Of a DNA stretch of 64,000 nucleotides, positions 9,826 through 18,728 are shown piece after piece. The position numbers were made by a program, and so were the translations under genes. Source of the DNA: an uncultured Veillonellaceae bacterium (GTDB taxonomy: Bacteria; Bacillota; Negativicutes; Selenomonadales; Selenomonadaceae). Within the stretch, counting starts at the first letter, position 1, and every line of letters begins with the position of its first letter. The stretch is from the NCBI GenBank assembly GCA_902801565.1, contig CADCIX010000003.1:24459-88458 (forward strand). The letters run 5' to 3'. The notes below the pieces were generated by a model that searched no databases, was not told the origin of the DNA, and saw only the letters and a list, made by a program, of their open reading frames with translations.

Positions 9826-10812
9826 TCACAGCAACACTCTCCGCAGTTCCTCATGGCTCACGGTCGCCGTTCCCAGTTTGCGGACAGCGATGCCCGATGC
9901 AAAATTGGAAAGCTCTGCGGCAGCAGCAGGCTCTGCTCCCGCCGCCAATGCAAGAATCATGGTGGAAACACAGGTATCCCCGGCACCGGAAACATCGTAG
10001 ACCTCGCTCTTGTCGGAAACCGGGATATCATGGATTGATCCGTTCCTCTCGAAGAGCATCATCCCTCGCTCACCTCTCGTCACAAGGACTCCTTCGGCCT
10101 CCAAGCGGGATAGGAGTTCCCTTCCGGCCCCCCGCAGGTCTTCTTCCGTCTTCAGTTCCCTTTCCACGGCAGCCGCCAGTTCTGCATCATTCTGCTTTAC
10201 ATAGCCCACGCCCTTGAATCGGCCAATGGCATAACGCGAATCCACAATACTTGGGATCCCCTGCATCCTGCTGTATTCTATGAGGCGCTCCTTTATTTTC
10301 TCCGTAATGGTCCCTGCTCCGTAATCACTCATGACGATGCCACGCACCTTGGGCAGGATTTTCTCAATGTATGCCAGCAAATCTCTCTCAAGCTCCGCCG
10401 AGATCGGCTCCTTGCTCTCATGGTCAATGCGCACGATCTGCTGGCTCACAGTGGCACGGCCTCCTGCAATGATGCGCGTCTTGGAAATGGTGGGGCGGGA
10501 CACATCGCCGAGAATCCCCTCCGTATCCGCGCCGTTGGAATCCAGGATCTCCCGCAAGCCATCCGCACTGTGATCCAATCCCACAATGCCCACGGCAAAG
10601 GCCTTTCCTCCCAGTGTCGCCACATTGTTCACCACATTGGCTGCACCACCGGCAACGATTTTCTCCCCTGCCTGTTCCAGAACCAGGACAGGCGCTTCAC
10701 GTGAAATACGGGAAATTCGTCCATCCAGATAGATATCTGCCACCATATCACCAATGACCAGGATACTCTGTTCCTGCATCCTGTCTATAAGCCCGGCCTG
10801 ATTCTTTGCCAT
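9826..10812 (-). CDS. RfaE1-type heptose-7-phosphate kinase (copy 2)
   Basis: A 328-residue PfkB-family kinase with GDMVADIYLDGRISRISREA, GGAANVVNNVATLG and DVSGAGDT near residue 268, the same landmarks as the kinase at 4105-5097. It lies directly upstream of hldC, the arrangement expected for split hldE, so it may be the principal heptose kinase. The ATG at 10812 has GAGAGGAAAT upstream. Sequence between the two copies differs clearly (EAPVPITHVTG against EAPVLVLEQAG), so this is not a recent duplication. Confidence 0.85.
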   Translation of the reverse strand: MAKNQAGLIDRMQEQSILVIGDMVADIYLDGRISRISREAPVLVLEQAGEKIVAGGAANVVNNVATLGGKAFAVGIVGLDHSADGLREILDSNGADTEGILGDVSRPTISKTRIIAGGRATVSQQIVRIDHESKEPISAELERDLLAYIEKILPKVRGIVMSDYGAGTITEKIKERLIEYSRMQGIPSIVDSRYAIGRFKGVGYVKQNDAELAAAVERELKTEEDLRGAGRELLSRLEAEGVLVTRGERGMMLFERNGSIHDIPVSDKSEVYDVSGAGDTCVSTMILALAAGAEPAAAAELSNFASGIAVRKLGTATVSHEELRRVLL

Positions 10813-10837
10813 ATTTCCTCTCCCCATGCATCCAGAA

Positions 10838-12391
10838 TTACCACGGAAGGAATTCCCAGTGAACCTTCCACTCATCCCTCTTCGCCCGATAGCGCAGGAC
10901 GAGCTGAGTGCAATGGAAATCGTGGAACCAATAATAATCTATATCCTTGAGGTGATTGCCCCCCAAATCGTACTGTATGCCATAAACAATACGGTCCCTG
11001 TCACTGAAGCGATAACTGAACCCTGCCTTGAGAGCCTTCGCCACATCGTTGACATCGTAATTGAACAATGAATTTTGCGTGTTTGATGCAGAATATTCGT
11101 AAGCGGTATAGGCAGCCCACCGATCATCAAACTCTTTCAGGACAGCTAGCGCACAGTCGAAACCCTTCACCCGGGAATCATCGTAGGACTCTTTGGTGAT
11201 ACTATAGCCCCCGCTCAAAAGCAAATACCAGTTCCCCGAAAGTATAATGGGGTCACGGCTCAGGCTCAAGCGGCTATAGGTATGCGTACTCTCGATATCC
11301 GGCGCGTCTTTCTGCTTCCGCTTCCATCTGCCGATTTCAAAATCCAGCCCGTAATGATATGGCGTATTACCAATGCGATTTCCGTAGCTATAGATGAAAG
11401 ATGGTTTCTTATAGACCCAATTATCATCCCCATCCTCATAATATCCGAACCCAAGGCGGTAGGATGCCCCTGCATTCCCCCATTGCAGCTCCCCGTTGCT
11501 CCGTGCCCCGTGTTTTGTCGCATAGTAAAGATGAAGGGAGGCATCCACATTCCTGGCAAGATTTCTTTTATAGTCGTAGGAAATCCACACACCGTCATCT
11601 TTGCTGTAGCCCACTCTCGGAAACTGCGGGCCCTGTGCCCCCGGCCTGATATCCTGGACATATCTGTGCTTCGTATAGAGAACGGTATTCTTGACCCAGA
11701 ATTTCGCCTCTTCCAGGATCATCTTGTCATTGGGCCAAATCGTGATCTTGTCAGCGCTCAGGCGGTAATCCGGCACCTTTGCACCGCACTTCGTGGCCGA
11801 CCCATCATAGATGACAACATGATCCGGATAAAACTCGAAACGCTTGCCCTTGACATATTGATAGTCCACCTTGCCGACAGCCTCTTCCATCGTTCCGGTT
11901 TTTTCCCCATAGTTATAGAAGGTATTGTAGCCATCCATGGTGATCCGCATCTCGTCCGGCGTCATCTGAAGGACATGGGCCTTTCCCGGGATCTCTATCT
12001 CCTGCCTGATGGTATTCCCCTTGACAATGCCATCTTCCTCGGAGTCGAACTGGTGGGCATCCATCTGCACGATATGCACCTTGCCCTTGGCGATGAATTC
12101 CCCTGTATTCTGGTCAAAGGAAAGATCATCCCCTTCAAATATCGTAGGGGAGGGCTTCGTCGGATCCAATGGTTTCCGAAGATGCGTCCTTATGTCTTCC
12201 GCATCCTCCAGCAATTTCTTCTGTTCATCCGTCAGTACCTGATCCCGCAACAGACGGCGGCGGTTCTCCAGAAAATCCAGCCGCTCCGCTCCTGTATCCG
12301 AACTCGATCTATATTCCGATGCTGCCCCATACCCCGGCGACAAAAGCAAGGCTATGGACAAGCCGGCAAAAAGCTTCCTCATCTTTTTCAT
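10838..12391 (-). CDS. LptD-like outer-membrane LPS assembly protein (OstA family)
   Basis: A 517-residue exported protein. Residues 1-23 form a signal peptide (MKKMRKLFAG then a hydrophobic core). Residues 60-190 contain OstA-type repeats such as GDDLSFDQNTGEFIAKGKVH. DYRLSADKITIWPNDKMILE and the aromatic, alternating C-terminal half fit an outer-membrane barrel. LptD inserts LPS in the outer leaflet together with LptE. The protein is much shorter than proteobacterial LptD (about 780 residues). It heads the LPS operon and has a promoter-like repeat just upstream. Confidence 0.75.
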   Translation of the reverse strand: MKKMRKLFAGLSIALLLSPGYGAASEYRSSSDTGAERLDFLENRRRLLRDQVLTDEQKKLLEDAEDIRTHLRKPLDPTKPSPTIFEGDDLSFDQNTGEFIAKGKVHIVQMDAHQFDSEEDGIVKGNTIRQEIEIPGKAHVLQMTPDEMRITMDGYNTFYNYGEKTGTMEEAVGKVDYQYVKGKRFEFYPDHVVIYDGSATKCGAKVPDYRLSADKITIWPNDKMILEEAKFWVKNTVLYTKHRYVQDIRPGAQGPQFPRVGYSKDDGVWISYDYKRNLARNVDASLHLYYATKHGARSNGELQWGNAGASYRLGFGYYEDGDDNWVYKKPSFIYSYGNRIGNTPYHYGLDFEIGRWKRKQKDAPDIESTHTYSRLSLSRDPIILSGNWYLLLSGGYSITKESYDDSRVKGFDCALAVLKEFDDRWAAYTAYEYSASNTQNSLFNYDVNDVAKALKAGFSYRFSDRDRIVYGIQYDLGGNHLKDIDYYWFHDFHCTQLVLRYRAKRDEWKVHWEFLPW

Positions 12392-12437
12392 CAAAAAGTA
12401 TCCTGTCCTTTCGATCGTCAAAAAACAATCTACGAAT

Positions 12438-12475
12438 ATTATAACGCATTGTTCAAATTTTGCCAAAGGCAAAAT
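12438..12475 (-). promoter_or_regulatory. Repeat promoter module, copy 1 (upstream of lptD-like gene)
   Basis: Read on the minus strand there is a perfect dyad ATTTTGCC-N3-GGCAAAAT, whose right arm overlaps a -35 box TTGGCA (12461-12466). A 17-base spacer leads to a perfect -10 box TATAAT (12438-12443). The spacer reads AAATTTGAACAATGCGT and is nearly identical in three other copies in the window. It lies about 50 bases before the lptD-like start. The -35/-10 pair is textbook sigma-70; control through the dyad is inferred. Confidence 0.7.
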
Positions 12476-12517
12476 AGAAAAATGCGACACCCCGAAGGAT
12501 GCCGCCATTCATCCGCG

Positions 12518-13444
12518 TCACTCTGCCGTCAATGCCGTCTGGACGCCATAAAGCATCTCGTCATTCCTGGTCTGGATAAACACCTCTGTCCCTTCGGGAT
12601 GCTCGATGTTCTTTCCCTTGACAAAAGCCCCTGCTATGACCCCAAGGGGCCCGAGGAGCACGATTCCCGCAATGCTCGCACCGGCTGCCATGGCGAGATT
12701 CGTCATCTCTTTCTTTGCCACATCGCCCACAAAGGTATCGACATACGTCCCATCAATGGTTTTCGTCTTCTCAAAGTCAATCACGAGTTCGGCATTGCGC
12801 CCGAAATTGCGTGCGGGCCGCACCTTCGTCACCGTGCCCTCGCCCTCTGCGCCTTTGACAAAGAGCAGGACCCCGTCCACCATGACATCCTCTGCCACAT
12901 GATAGTGAACCTTGTCCCCCACCTTGAGGTTCTTGGTGCTGACAGGTTCCGAAAGAGCAATTTTCACAAGGGTATTTGCCGGCATATCCACCTTGACCAT
13001 GGGCAGGGTATTTTCCCCAAAGGACTCCCTGCCCAGCCGGTCGATGCGCTCGGAAAAAGTGCCTTCCTCCGTCTTTCCATTGATCTGCATTTCCAAATCA
13101 GCTATGCGCTTCTGCACGGGACCCGTGCTCACTTCCTGATGGATGTTCCACTGGATGGCATTGAGCAATGCCTGCTTGCAGGGTTCATTCCCATTGACAT
13201 AGACCTCATTATAGATGGCATCGATACGCGCCATCATGCTTCCTTCCCTATGCTTGCCGTCGTAGTCCTTTTCCAGACGGTTGATGCGTTCCATGACCGC
13301 TCCCGTCTGCTCTGCGCCATAGGTATCCTTCTCAATGGCATCCAGTTTCGCCAACAGGGCATCCGATGGCTCCGCTGCTGCCATTCCCATACTGGACACG
13401 AGGAACACTGCGCACAGAAGTACACTCATTATCTTGCGTATCAT
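12518..13444 (-). CDS. Exported protein of unknown function, periplasmic repeats plus hydrophobic segment
   Basis: A 308-residue protein with a signal peptide (MIRKIMSVLLCAVFLVSSMG, cleavage near AAA). The mature N-terminus holds three degenerate repeats of about 40 residues of the type LLAKLDAIEKDTYG, VMERINRLEKDYDG and MMARIDAIYNEVY. A glycine- and alanine-rich hydrophobic segment (AMAAGASIAGIVLLGPLGVIAGA) lies near residue 255. The middle contains VGDKVHYHVAEDV. The ATG at 13444 has GGAGGT upstream. I do not recognise a characterised family; an envelope role is inferred from export and location. Confidence 0.75.
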   Translation of the reverse strand: MIRKIMSVLLCAVFLVSSMGMAAAEPSDALLAKLDAIEKDTYGAEQTGAVMERINRLEKDYDGKHREGSMMARIDAIYNEVYVNGNEPCKQALLNAIQWNIHQEVSTGPVQKRIADLEMQINGKTEEGTFSERIDRLGRESFGENTLPMVKVDMPANTLVKIALSEPVSTKNLKVGDKVHYHVAEDVMVDGVLLFVKGAEGEGTVTKVRPARNFGRNAELVIDFEKTKTIDGTYVDTFVGDVAKKEMTNLAMAAGASIAGIVLLGPLGVIAGAFVKGKNIEHPEGTEVFIQTRNDEMLYGVQTALTAE

Positions 13445-13461
13445 TTTGTTGACCTCCAGAT

Positions 13462-13533
13462 TCACAATTTTCTCAACAATTTTCGTACCAATTCCACAAC
13501 CACAACCCGGATGATGGATTTTACGATGCCCAT
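13462..13533 (-). CDS. Possible 23-residue amphipathic peptide
   Basis: An ATG at 13533, eight bases after GGAGG, opens a frame MGIVKSIIRVVVVELVRKLL plus three residues, ending at 13462 just before the ribosome site of the next gene. The peptide is hydrophobic with regular Arg/Lys. The good ribosome site supports translation; the short length makes this tentative. Confidence 0.3.
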   Translation of the reverse strand: MGIVKSIIRVVVVELVRKLLRKL

Positions 13534-13546
13534 GCCATTTTCCTCC

Positions 13547-14476
13547 TCAATCCATAACAGAAGAACGGACATCCTCATAGTGCGAGACCTTTGTTTCCGC
13601 CGTATGGCTGTCTACAGGCTCGGCATGGATGAGAATGTCCATCACGCCAAAGCCTCCATCCCGGATCTTCTGCTCCAGTTCATCACAGACCGCATGAACC
13701 CTGGACAGGTGCATCGCGCCATCAAAGAGCACGTGGACATCCAGGAGCTTGTAGGAGCCTGACTTCCTGGTGCGCAGGCAGTGATAGCCCTGGACCTCAG
13801 GAATCTTTTCGATGATGGCACCGATACGCGCCTCCTCGTCCTCCGGCAGGCTGGCATCCGTAAGCTGCAATGCGGAATCCCGAACCATGTTCCAGCCTGC
13901 GCGGAAGATGATGCCCGCCACAAAAATGGCGATCACCGGGTCCAGCCATGCCCAGCCGGTCACTTTCATGAGAAGGAGTCCCAAGAGGACGCCAACCGAT
14001 GTCCAGATATCCGCCTGCAGGTGAAGCCCATCCGCCTCCAATGCCTGAGACCCTGTCTTATGCGCCACATGGATGAGGCGCCGGGAGACAATGAAATTGA
14101 TGAGGATGGAAAAGAGCATGATGAGGATGCCGTACTCCAGAAAATCGGGAACATGCGTCTCCTGAAACTTCTCCATTGCCTCAAAGACAATGCCGACAGC
14201 AGCCCCCACAATGAGCAGGGCCTCCACCGCTGCAGAGAGATTCTCGAATTTCCCATGCCCATAGTCGTGTTCTTCATCCGGAGGTTCCACAGACTTTCGC
14301 ACCGCCCAAAGGGCAATGAGGGCTGCCATGAGATCAATGCCGGAATGAAGCGCCTCTGACACAAGGCTCACAGCCCCCACATAAAGTCCCACGGCCAGTT
14401 TCAGAAGAACCAGTATGGTATTGGAGAATACAGACAGCCACGCTGTCCGCTTTTTCAGGTCATCCAGATTTTCCAC
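13547..14476 (-). CDS. Cation diffusion facilitator (CDF) transporter
   Basis: A 309-residue inner-membrane metal efflux protein with six predicted transmembrane segments followed by a cytoplasmic domain. SEALHSGIDLMAALIALWAV carries the HxxxD metal site of the second helix and EADGLHLQADIWTSVGVL the matching HxxxD of the fifth helix. YDYG-type HDYGHGKFENL is the conserved loop. CDF proteins export Zn, Fe, Co or Mn in exchange for protons; the metal cannot be told here. GTG at 14476 behind GGGGGG is preferred to a TTG at 14518. Confidence 0.9.
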   Translation of the reverse strand: MENLDDLKKRTAWLSVFSNTILVLLKLAVGLYVGAVSLVSEALHSGIDLMAALIALWAVRKSVEPPDEEHDYGHGKFENLSAAVEALLIVGAAVGIVFEAMEKFQETHVPDFLEYGILIMLFSILINFIVSRRLIHVAHKTGSQALEADGLHLQADIWTSVGVLLGLLLMKVTGWAWLDPVIAIFVAGIIFRAGWNMVRDSALQLTDASLPEDEEARIGAIIEKIPEVQGYHCLRTRKSGSYKLLDVHVLFDGAMHLSRVHAVCDELEQKIRDGGFGVMDILIHAEPVDSHTAETKVSHYEDVRSSVMD

Positions 14477-14514
14477 ACATATCCCCCCCAAATCGGCAGA
14501 ACAGGCATCCTTCC

Positions 14515-14919
14515 TCAATCGATCCTCTTGATCTTCCCGTTTTTCCAGTCATAGATATATTGGACAATGGAATTCATGGGCGACCTGTCCCCATAGGCAC
14601 GCGGCTTCTCCGCGCCGCCGGTGGATTCCAGAACTTTTTTGCTATCATACTCGAGCACCTGTGACTCAAGGATGCGATAGGTCTTCTTCCCTGTATCAAA
14701 CTGCATCGTATAGAGGAACATCCGGTTCATGGCCGCCTTCTTGACAGCAATGCGGGCATTCACCACAGAATTTCCCTCAAACCCGAGAGATGCCACATCC
14801 ACGTAATATCCCGTCGAGCCATTGGCATCCACAAAGTGCATGGTATCCTCCCCCGCCATGCAAACAGAACTCATCATCAGCATAAGCGACATGAGGAGTG
14901 CCGCCACCATTTTCTTCAT
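14515..14919 (-). CDS. Small exported protein, unknown function
   Basis: A 134-residue protein with a signal peptide (MKKMVAALLMSLMLMMSSVC, cleavage after CMA). The mature part has YYVDVASLGFEGNSVVNARI and MFLYTMQFDTGKKTYRILES, a pattern of short beta strands as in small periplasmic surface-adhesin-like proteins. The ATG at 14919 follows GAGGAGG at 11 bases, better than the ATG at 14958. It sits between the CDF gene and two promoter-like repeats. No function can be assigned. Confidence 0.7.
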   Translation of the reverse strand: MKKMVAALLMSLMLMMSSVCMAGEDTMHFVDANGSTGYYVDVASLGFEGNSVVNARIAVKKAAMNRMFLYTMQFDTGKKTYRILESQVLEYDSKKVLESTGGAEKPRAYGDRSPMNSIVQYIYDWKNGKIKRID

Positions 14920-14976
14920 CTTCCCAAAAACCTCCTCAAAAACTCTCTTCACAACCATATTACTAGATTATAACGC

Positions 14977-15015
14977 ATTATAACGCAATTGTTCAAGTTT
15001 TGCCATAGGCAAAAC
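14977..15015 (-). promoter_or_regulatory. Repeat promoter module, copy 2
   Basis: On the minus strand a perfect dyad GTTTTGCC-N3-GGCAAAAC (14997-15015) overlaps a -35-like ATGGCA (15001-15006). An 18-base spacer containing TTGAACAATTGCGT leads to TATAAT at 14977-14982. A second TATAAT lies ten bases further on (14967-14972) because TTATAACGCA is duplicated. It precedes the small exported protein ending at 14515. Confidence 0.65.
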
Positions 15016-15049
15016 ATACAGATCAGCGTTTCGACGGGGCACATGCCAC

Positions 15050-15088
15050 GTCATAACGCAATTGTTCAAGTTTTGCCATAGGCAAAAC
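15050..15088 (-). promoter_or_regulatory. Repeat promoter module, copy 3 (tandem with copy 2)
   Basis: The same dyad GTTTTGCC-N3-GGCAAAAC occurs at 15070-15088 with ATGGCA at 15074-15079, an 18-base spacer and a weaker -10 TATGAC at 15050-15055. It starts four bases past the hypE stop codon and lies 73 bases upstream of copy 2 in the same orientation. Confidence 0.55.
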
Positions 15089-15091
15089 ATC

Positions 15092-16096
15092 TCAGCAGAT
15101 GCGGGGCACGAGATTTCCCAAGGGCATGTCCACAACGCGGATTCCGCCGATGGAGGTCCGCAGGCCCACCTGTCCCACAGCCTCTGCAACCACCTCTCCG
15201 ATAGTTCTGGCTTCCCTCCCATAAGGGTCCACCCGCATGGCTTCCAGAACCGCATGCTCCCGATTCGCCGGAACGAAGGCAACCACTTTGCCCTCATTGG
15301 CAAGATAGAGAGGATCGAATCCAAGGATGTCGCATATCCCCTGTACTTCGGAACGGATGGGGAGAGCCTCCTCATCGATGAGGATTCCTGTCTTCGATGC
15401 CCCGGCAATCTCATTGAGCACCGCCGCAAGCCCCCCACGGGTGGGATCCCGCAAGACAGCAATATCCGGGGCTGCCTCCAGCATTACCTGGACAAGCTTG
15501 TTCAACGGGGCGCAGTCCGTCCTGACCGTATCCGGCAGTTCCAATCCATGGCGTCCTGCCAGAATGGCTGCCGCATGGTCTCCAAGATATCCCGAGAGGA
15601 TCACCTTCATGCCCGGGCGGACATTCCTGGGAGAAATCCTCACACCGGGCAGAAGGTCACCGATTCCCGCCGTATTGATGAAGATGCCGTCAGCCTTCCC
15701 CTTCTCCACCACTTTGGTATCCCCCGTGACAATGGAAACACCGGCTTCCTCCGCCATCTGGCGCATGGTATGGACAATGACCTTGAGATCGGCAATGGGA
15801 AAGCCTTCCTCGATGATTACCCCGGCGGAGATATAACGGGGCACAGCCCCGGTCATTGCAAGATCGTTGACGGTGCCGCAAACCGCCAGTTTCCCGATGT
15901 TGCCGCCGGCAAAGAAAAGGGGCTTCACCACATAGGAATCCGTAGTGAACGCCACCTGGCCGCCCATTTTGACCACAGCCCCGTCATGGAGCTCATTGAG
16001 GGCGGGATTGCCGAATTCCGGCAGGATGACCTCCTCCATGAGTTCCTGGCTGATTTTTCCGCCCGCACCATGGGCAAGTGTAATCCTTTCCGTCAT
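15092..16096 (-). CDS. hypE: Hydrogenase maturation protein HypE (carbamoyl dehydratase)
   Basis: A 334-residue PurM-like protein. With HypF it converts a carbamoyl group on its C-terminal cysteine to thiocyanate, the source of CN ligands for the NiFe site. The essential C-terminus PRIC is intact. LAHGAGGKISQELMEE and DPTRGGLAAVLNEIA are the ATP-site motifs. Of two adjacent ATGs, 16096 is better spaced from AGGAG. It is the last gene of the hydrogenase operon; HypF is not in the window. Confidence 0.95.
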   Translation of the reverse strand: MTERITLAHGAGGKISQELMEEVILPEFGNPALNELHDGAVVKMGGQVAFTTDSYVVKPLFFAGGNIGKLAVCGTVNDLAMTGAVPRYISAGVIIEEGFPIADLKVIVHTMRQMAEEAGVSIVTGDTKVVEKGKADGIFINTAGIGDLLPGVRISPRNVRPGMKVILSGYLGDHAAAILAGRHGLELPDTVRTDCAPLNKLVQVMLEAAPDIAVLRDPTRGGLAAVLNEIAGASKTGILIDEEALPIRSEVQGICDILGFDPLYLANEGKVVAFVPANREHAVLEAMRVDPYGREARTIGEVVAEAVGQVGLRTSIGGIRVVDMPLGNLVPRIC

Positions 16097-16107
16097 CATA
16101 CCAACTC

Positions 16108-17211
16108 CTATCCCCCGAATCGAAATACTCCCTGTCCGTATTTGTACCATGCCGCACAGACGCCTTCCACGGACACCATGCAGGGGCCCACAGCATGGGT
16201 CGGCACGCATGCCTTTCCAAAGAGCGGGCATTCCCTTGGCGTCACGATGCCGCGCAGCACCTCACCGCAGCGGCAGGCCGTTTTCTTAGGTTTGCTCTCC
16301 AAATCCAGCGGAACCGCCCTCTCGATATCAGATCGGGCATATTCCTCCTTCATGCGAAGTCCCGAGACAGGAATCTTCCCAATGCCTCTCCATTCCGCAT
16401 CCGCCGTCTCATAGACCTTCCCCAGCACTTCCCTCGAATGGGGATTCCCCTCGGAGCGCACAACACTGCCATAGGCATTCTCGATGCGTGCTTCCCCCGC
16501 CGCAGCCTGACGGCACAGCAAAAGAAGCGCATAGAGTATCTGCAGGGGCTCAAAGCCCGCCACAACACCGGGCATATGGTATTCCTCCGCCACGAAACGG
16601 AAGACCTCCGTCCCTGTCACTACAGCCACATGACCGGGAAGAAGGAACCCGTCCACACGGACCTCTGGATCGCTCATGAGCATCCGCAAGGCAGGAGGAA
16701 CCAGTTTTTGGGCAGAGAGCATATAGAGATTCCCGATTCCCTGCCGCTCTGCTTCCAATACCGTTGCCGCTGCCGTGGGAGCTGTCGTCTCAAATCCCAC
16801 CGCCAGAAATACGACCTTCTTGTCGGGATTCTCCCGTGCCACCTGAATGCTGTCCAAGGGAGAGTAGACGATGCGGATATCCGCCCCTGCCGCCTTTGCC
16901 TCTCCCAAACTGGATGACGATCCGGGAACTTTCAGCATATCGCCAAAGGTGGCGAGGATGACATCCTCCCTTTCGGCATAGGCAATTGCCCTGTCCATAT
17001 AGTCATCGGGCGTGACGCACACAGGACAGCCGGGACCGGATACCAGCTCCACCTGCCCCGGAAGCATCTGCCGAAGCCCCGCACGGAAAATGGATACCGT
17101 ATGAGTGCCGCAAACCTCCATGAAGCGCCAAGGCCGTTCCAATCCGGCAGAAAGCCGCTTGATCTCGTTCAACAGGTTCTGCGCTGTCTCCTTCTCTTCC
17201 GCTTTTGTCAC
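16108..17211 (-). CDS. hypD: Hydrogenase maturation protein HypD
   Basis: A 367-residue scaffold protein that, with HypC, assembles the Fe(CN)2CO unit. The motifs FMEVCGTHT, GPGCPVCVTP and GFETTAPTAAA are present, as are the C-terminal cysteines of the [4Fe-4S] cluster (ACRCGEVLRG, PLFGKACVPTHAVGPCMVS). GTG at 17211 with AGGGGG upstream is preferred to the GTG at 17232. It lies between hypC and hypE, the usual order. Confidence 0.95.
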   Translation of the reverse strand: MTKAEEKETAQNLLNEIKRLSAGLERPWRFMEVCGTHTVSIFRAGLRQMLPGQVELVSGPGCPVCVTPDDYMDRAIAYAEREDVILATFGDMLKVPGSSSSLGEAKAAGADIRIVYSPLDSIQVARENPDKKVVFLAVGFETTAPTAAATVLEAERQGIGNLYMLSAQKLVPPALRMLMSDPEVRVDGFLLPGHVAVVTGTEVFRFVAEEYHMPGVVAGFEPLQILYALLLLCRQAAAGEARIENAYGSVVRSEGNPHSREVLGKVYETADAEWRGIGKIPVSGLRMKEEYARSDIERAVPLDLESKPKKTACRCGEVLRGIVTPRECPLFGKACVPTHAVGPCMVSVEGVCAAWYKYGQGVFRFGG

Positions 17212-17257
17212 ACCACTGCCCCCTGTCACCACAGTTTTTTCTTTGTATCCTCCGACA

Positions 17258-17488
17258 TCAAATTACCGTCCTCGGCGCGCCGTTCATTTCCGCCAGCAGG
17301 GCATTCGTTTCCTCCGCGGATTGCTCATCCACGATCTGCATGGCAAAGCCGGCATGGACAAGGACGAAATCCCCCACCCTGGCCTCCGGCAGCAACATGA
17401 GGCTCACATCCCGTGTCACCCCCGAAAGCTCCACCTTGCCAAGAGCATCCCTGATCTCAATCACCTTCGCAGGCACCGCAAGACACAT
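17258..17488 (-). CDS. hypC: Hydrogenase assembly chaperone HypC
   Basis: A 76-residue protein beginning MCLAVPAKVIEI. The initial Met-Cys is the family signature, and Cys2 binds the iron precursor and contacts HypD and the large-subunit precursor. VGDFVLVHAGFAMQIVDE is the conserved OB-fold end. Its start lies inside the last 28 bases of the protease gene, showing translational coupling. Confidence 0.95.
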   Translation of the reverse strand: MCLAVPAKVIEIRDALGKVELSGVTRDVSLMLLPEARVGDFVLVHAGFAMQIVDEQSAEETNALLAEMNGAPRTVI

Positions 17489-18054
17489 TCCTCTTTTCCT
17501 CCATTTGCTATCCTTGCCATTTCCTCCGCTACAACCGTAAGGTCCGGCGCCTTGGCATCTTCTTTTGCCGTTGGCTCAATCCCCCATGCCCTGAGCTCCT
17601 GTAAAGCCTTCTCCGCCATTTGGGGAAGAAGCTCCCTCATTCCGGCACTCAGTTCCACCCCCGCCCCCAAATCGCAGGGTTGGGCACCGATGACCACCAC
17701 ATGGGGAATCTTTTTCCCCGTCACGGAAAGAAGAGCCAGCACATCCTGAATGCCGACCTCGTGGGCAGAAAGCTTGTCCTGAAAATGGGCCATGACTTCA
17801 TCGTCCTCGAAGCGGAACACCGTCCCCGGCTCCGCACCGCCGTTGATGGAATCAATGACCAGAAGCCGCTTCGTGCCCGTCACATACTGGGTGAGCTCAA
17901 TGCCAAGGGTTCCTCCGTCCACAAGCTGGACACTCTCCGGGAACTCGTAATGGGCATCGAGATACTCCACGACACGGACGCCGAAACCCTCATCCTTCAG
18001 GATCACATTGCCAATGCCCAAAACGGTGGTATCTGCAGGATAGAGCACATCCAT
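17461..18054 (-). CDS. hyaD: Hydrogenase maturation endopeptidase (HyaD/HupD type)
   Basis: A 197-residue nickel-dependent protease that clips the C-terminal tail of the large subunit after nickel insertion. GIGNVILKDEGFGVRV carries the metal Glu, VDGGTLGIEL the Asp and SAHEVGIQDVL the His. The family is usually about 150-190 residues; extra C-terminal sequence is present. The ATG at 18054 has GGAGGGG upstream. It sits between hypB and hypC, and the substrate is presumably the product of 20174-22099. Confidence 0.92.
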   Translation of the reverse strand: MDVLYPADTTVLGIGNVILKDEGFGVRVVEYLDAHYEFPESVQLVDGGTLGIELTQYVTGTKRLLVIDSINGGAEPGTVFRFEDDEVMAHFQDKLSAHEVGIQDVLALLSVTGKKIPHVVVIGAQPCDLGAGVELSAGMRELLPQMAEKALQELRAWGIEPTAKEDAKAPDLTVVAEEMARIANGGKEECVLRCLRR

Positions 18055-18065
18055 AGCCACCCCTC

Positions 18066-18725
18066 CTATCCGCGCCGCTTTTCTGCCACACGGTCTTTCA
18101 GCCAGTTGCACCATTCATCGATGCCCTGCCCCGTGGTGCAGGACACCTCCACCACCTTCATACCGGGATGAAGTGCCAGAATGTCCGCCTTTGCCGATTT
18201 CATGTCGAAATTGCAGTAGGGCAGGATATCCACCTTGTTCAAAAGAGCAATGGAGGATTCCTTGAAGACCAGAGGATATTTCAGTGGCTTGTCATCCCCC
18301 TCCGTAATGGAGAGCACCACGCCCTTCGCATCCTCTCCCACGGCGAACTCCGCCGGACAGACCAGATTCCCCACATTCTCCACGATGAGAAGGTCCAGGT
18401 CCCCGAGCTCCATCTTCCCGGCCACCTTCTGCACCATGGCCGCATCCAGATGGCAGCCGCCGCTGGTGTTGATCTGAATGACCGGCACATCGTACTTTTC
18501 AATGCGCTCGGCATCCTTGCTGGTGAAGAGGTCACCCTCAATGACTGCCATCCGGAGCTCCCCCTTGAGCCTTTCCATGGTCTTCTCCAGCACCGAGGTC
18601 TTGCCGGCACCGGGAGATCCCATGAGATTGATGACATAGACCCCCTTATCCCTGAACATCGCCTGGTTTTCCGCCGCAATGCGGTCATTCTCCCCCAGGA
18701 TGTTCTTCATCACCTGGATTTCCAC
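18066..18725 (-). CDS. hypB: Nickel-insertion GTPase HypB
   Basis: A 219-residue SIMIBI-class GTPase. The P-loop GSPGAGKTS is near residue 36, EGDLFTSKDAERIEK is switch I, and INTSGGCHLDAAMV contains the Cys-His metal site at the dimer interface. LLNKVDILPY carries the guanine NKxD motif. The N-terminal His-rich nickel storage region of some HypB proteins is absent. The start is a GTG at 18725 next to hypA. It works with HypA to load nickel. Confidence 0.94.
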   Translation of the reverse strand: MEIQVMKNILGENDRIAAENQAMFRDKGVYVINLMGSPGAGKTSVLEKTMERLKGELRMAVIEGDLFTSKDAERIEKYDVPVIQINTSGGCHLDAAMVQKVAGKMELGDLDLLIVENVGNLVCPAEFAVGEDAKGVVLSITEGDDKPLKYPLVFKESSIALLNKVDILPYCNFDMKSAKADILALHPGMKVVEVSCTTGQGIDEWCNWLKDRVAEKRRG

Positions 18726-18728
18726 GCC

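Noticed and set aside
12438..12475. Dyad repeats as intrinsic terminators
   Set aside because: The stems are short and AT-rich and are followed by TTGAAC rather than a T run; a good -10 box at the right distance makes a promoter or operator role better supported.
11282..13762. Plus-strand frame of 826 codons
   Set aside because: Runs across three minus-strand genes and their intergenic promoter; low-complexity basic sequence with no domain.
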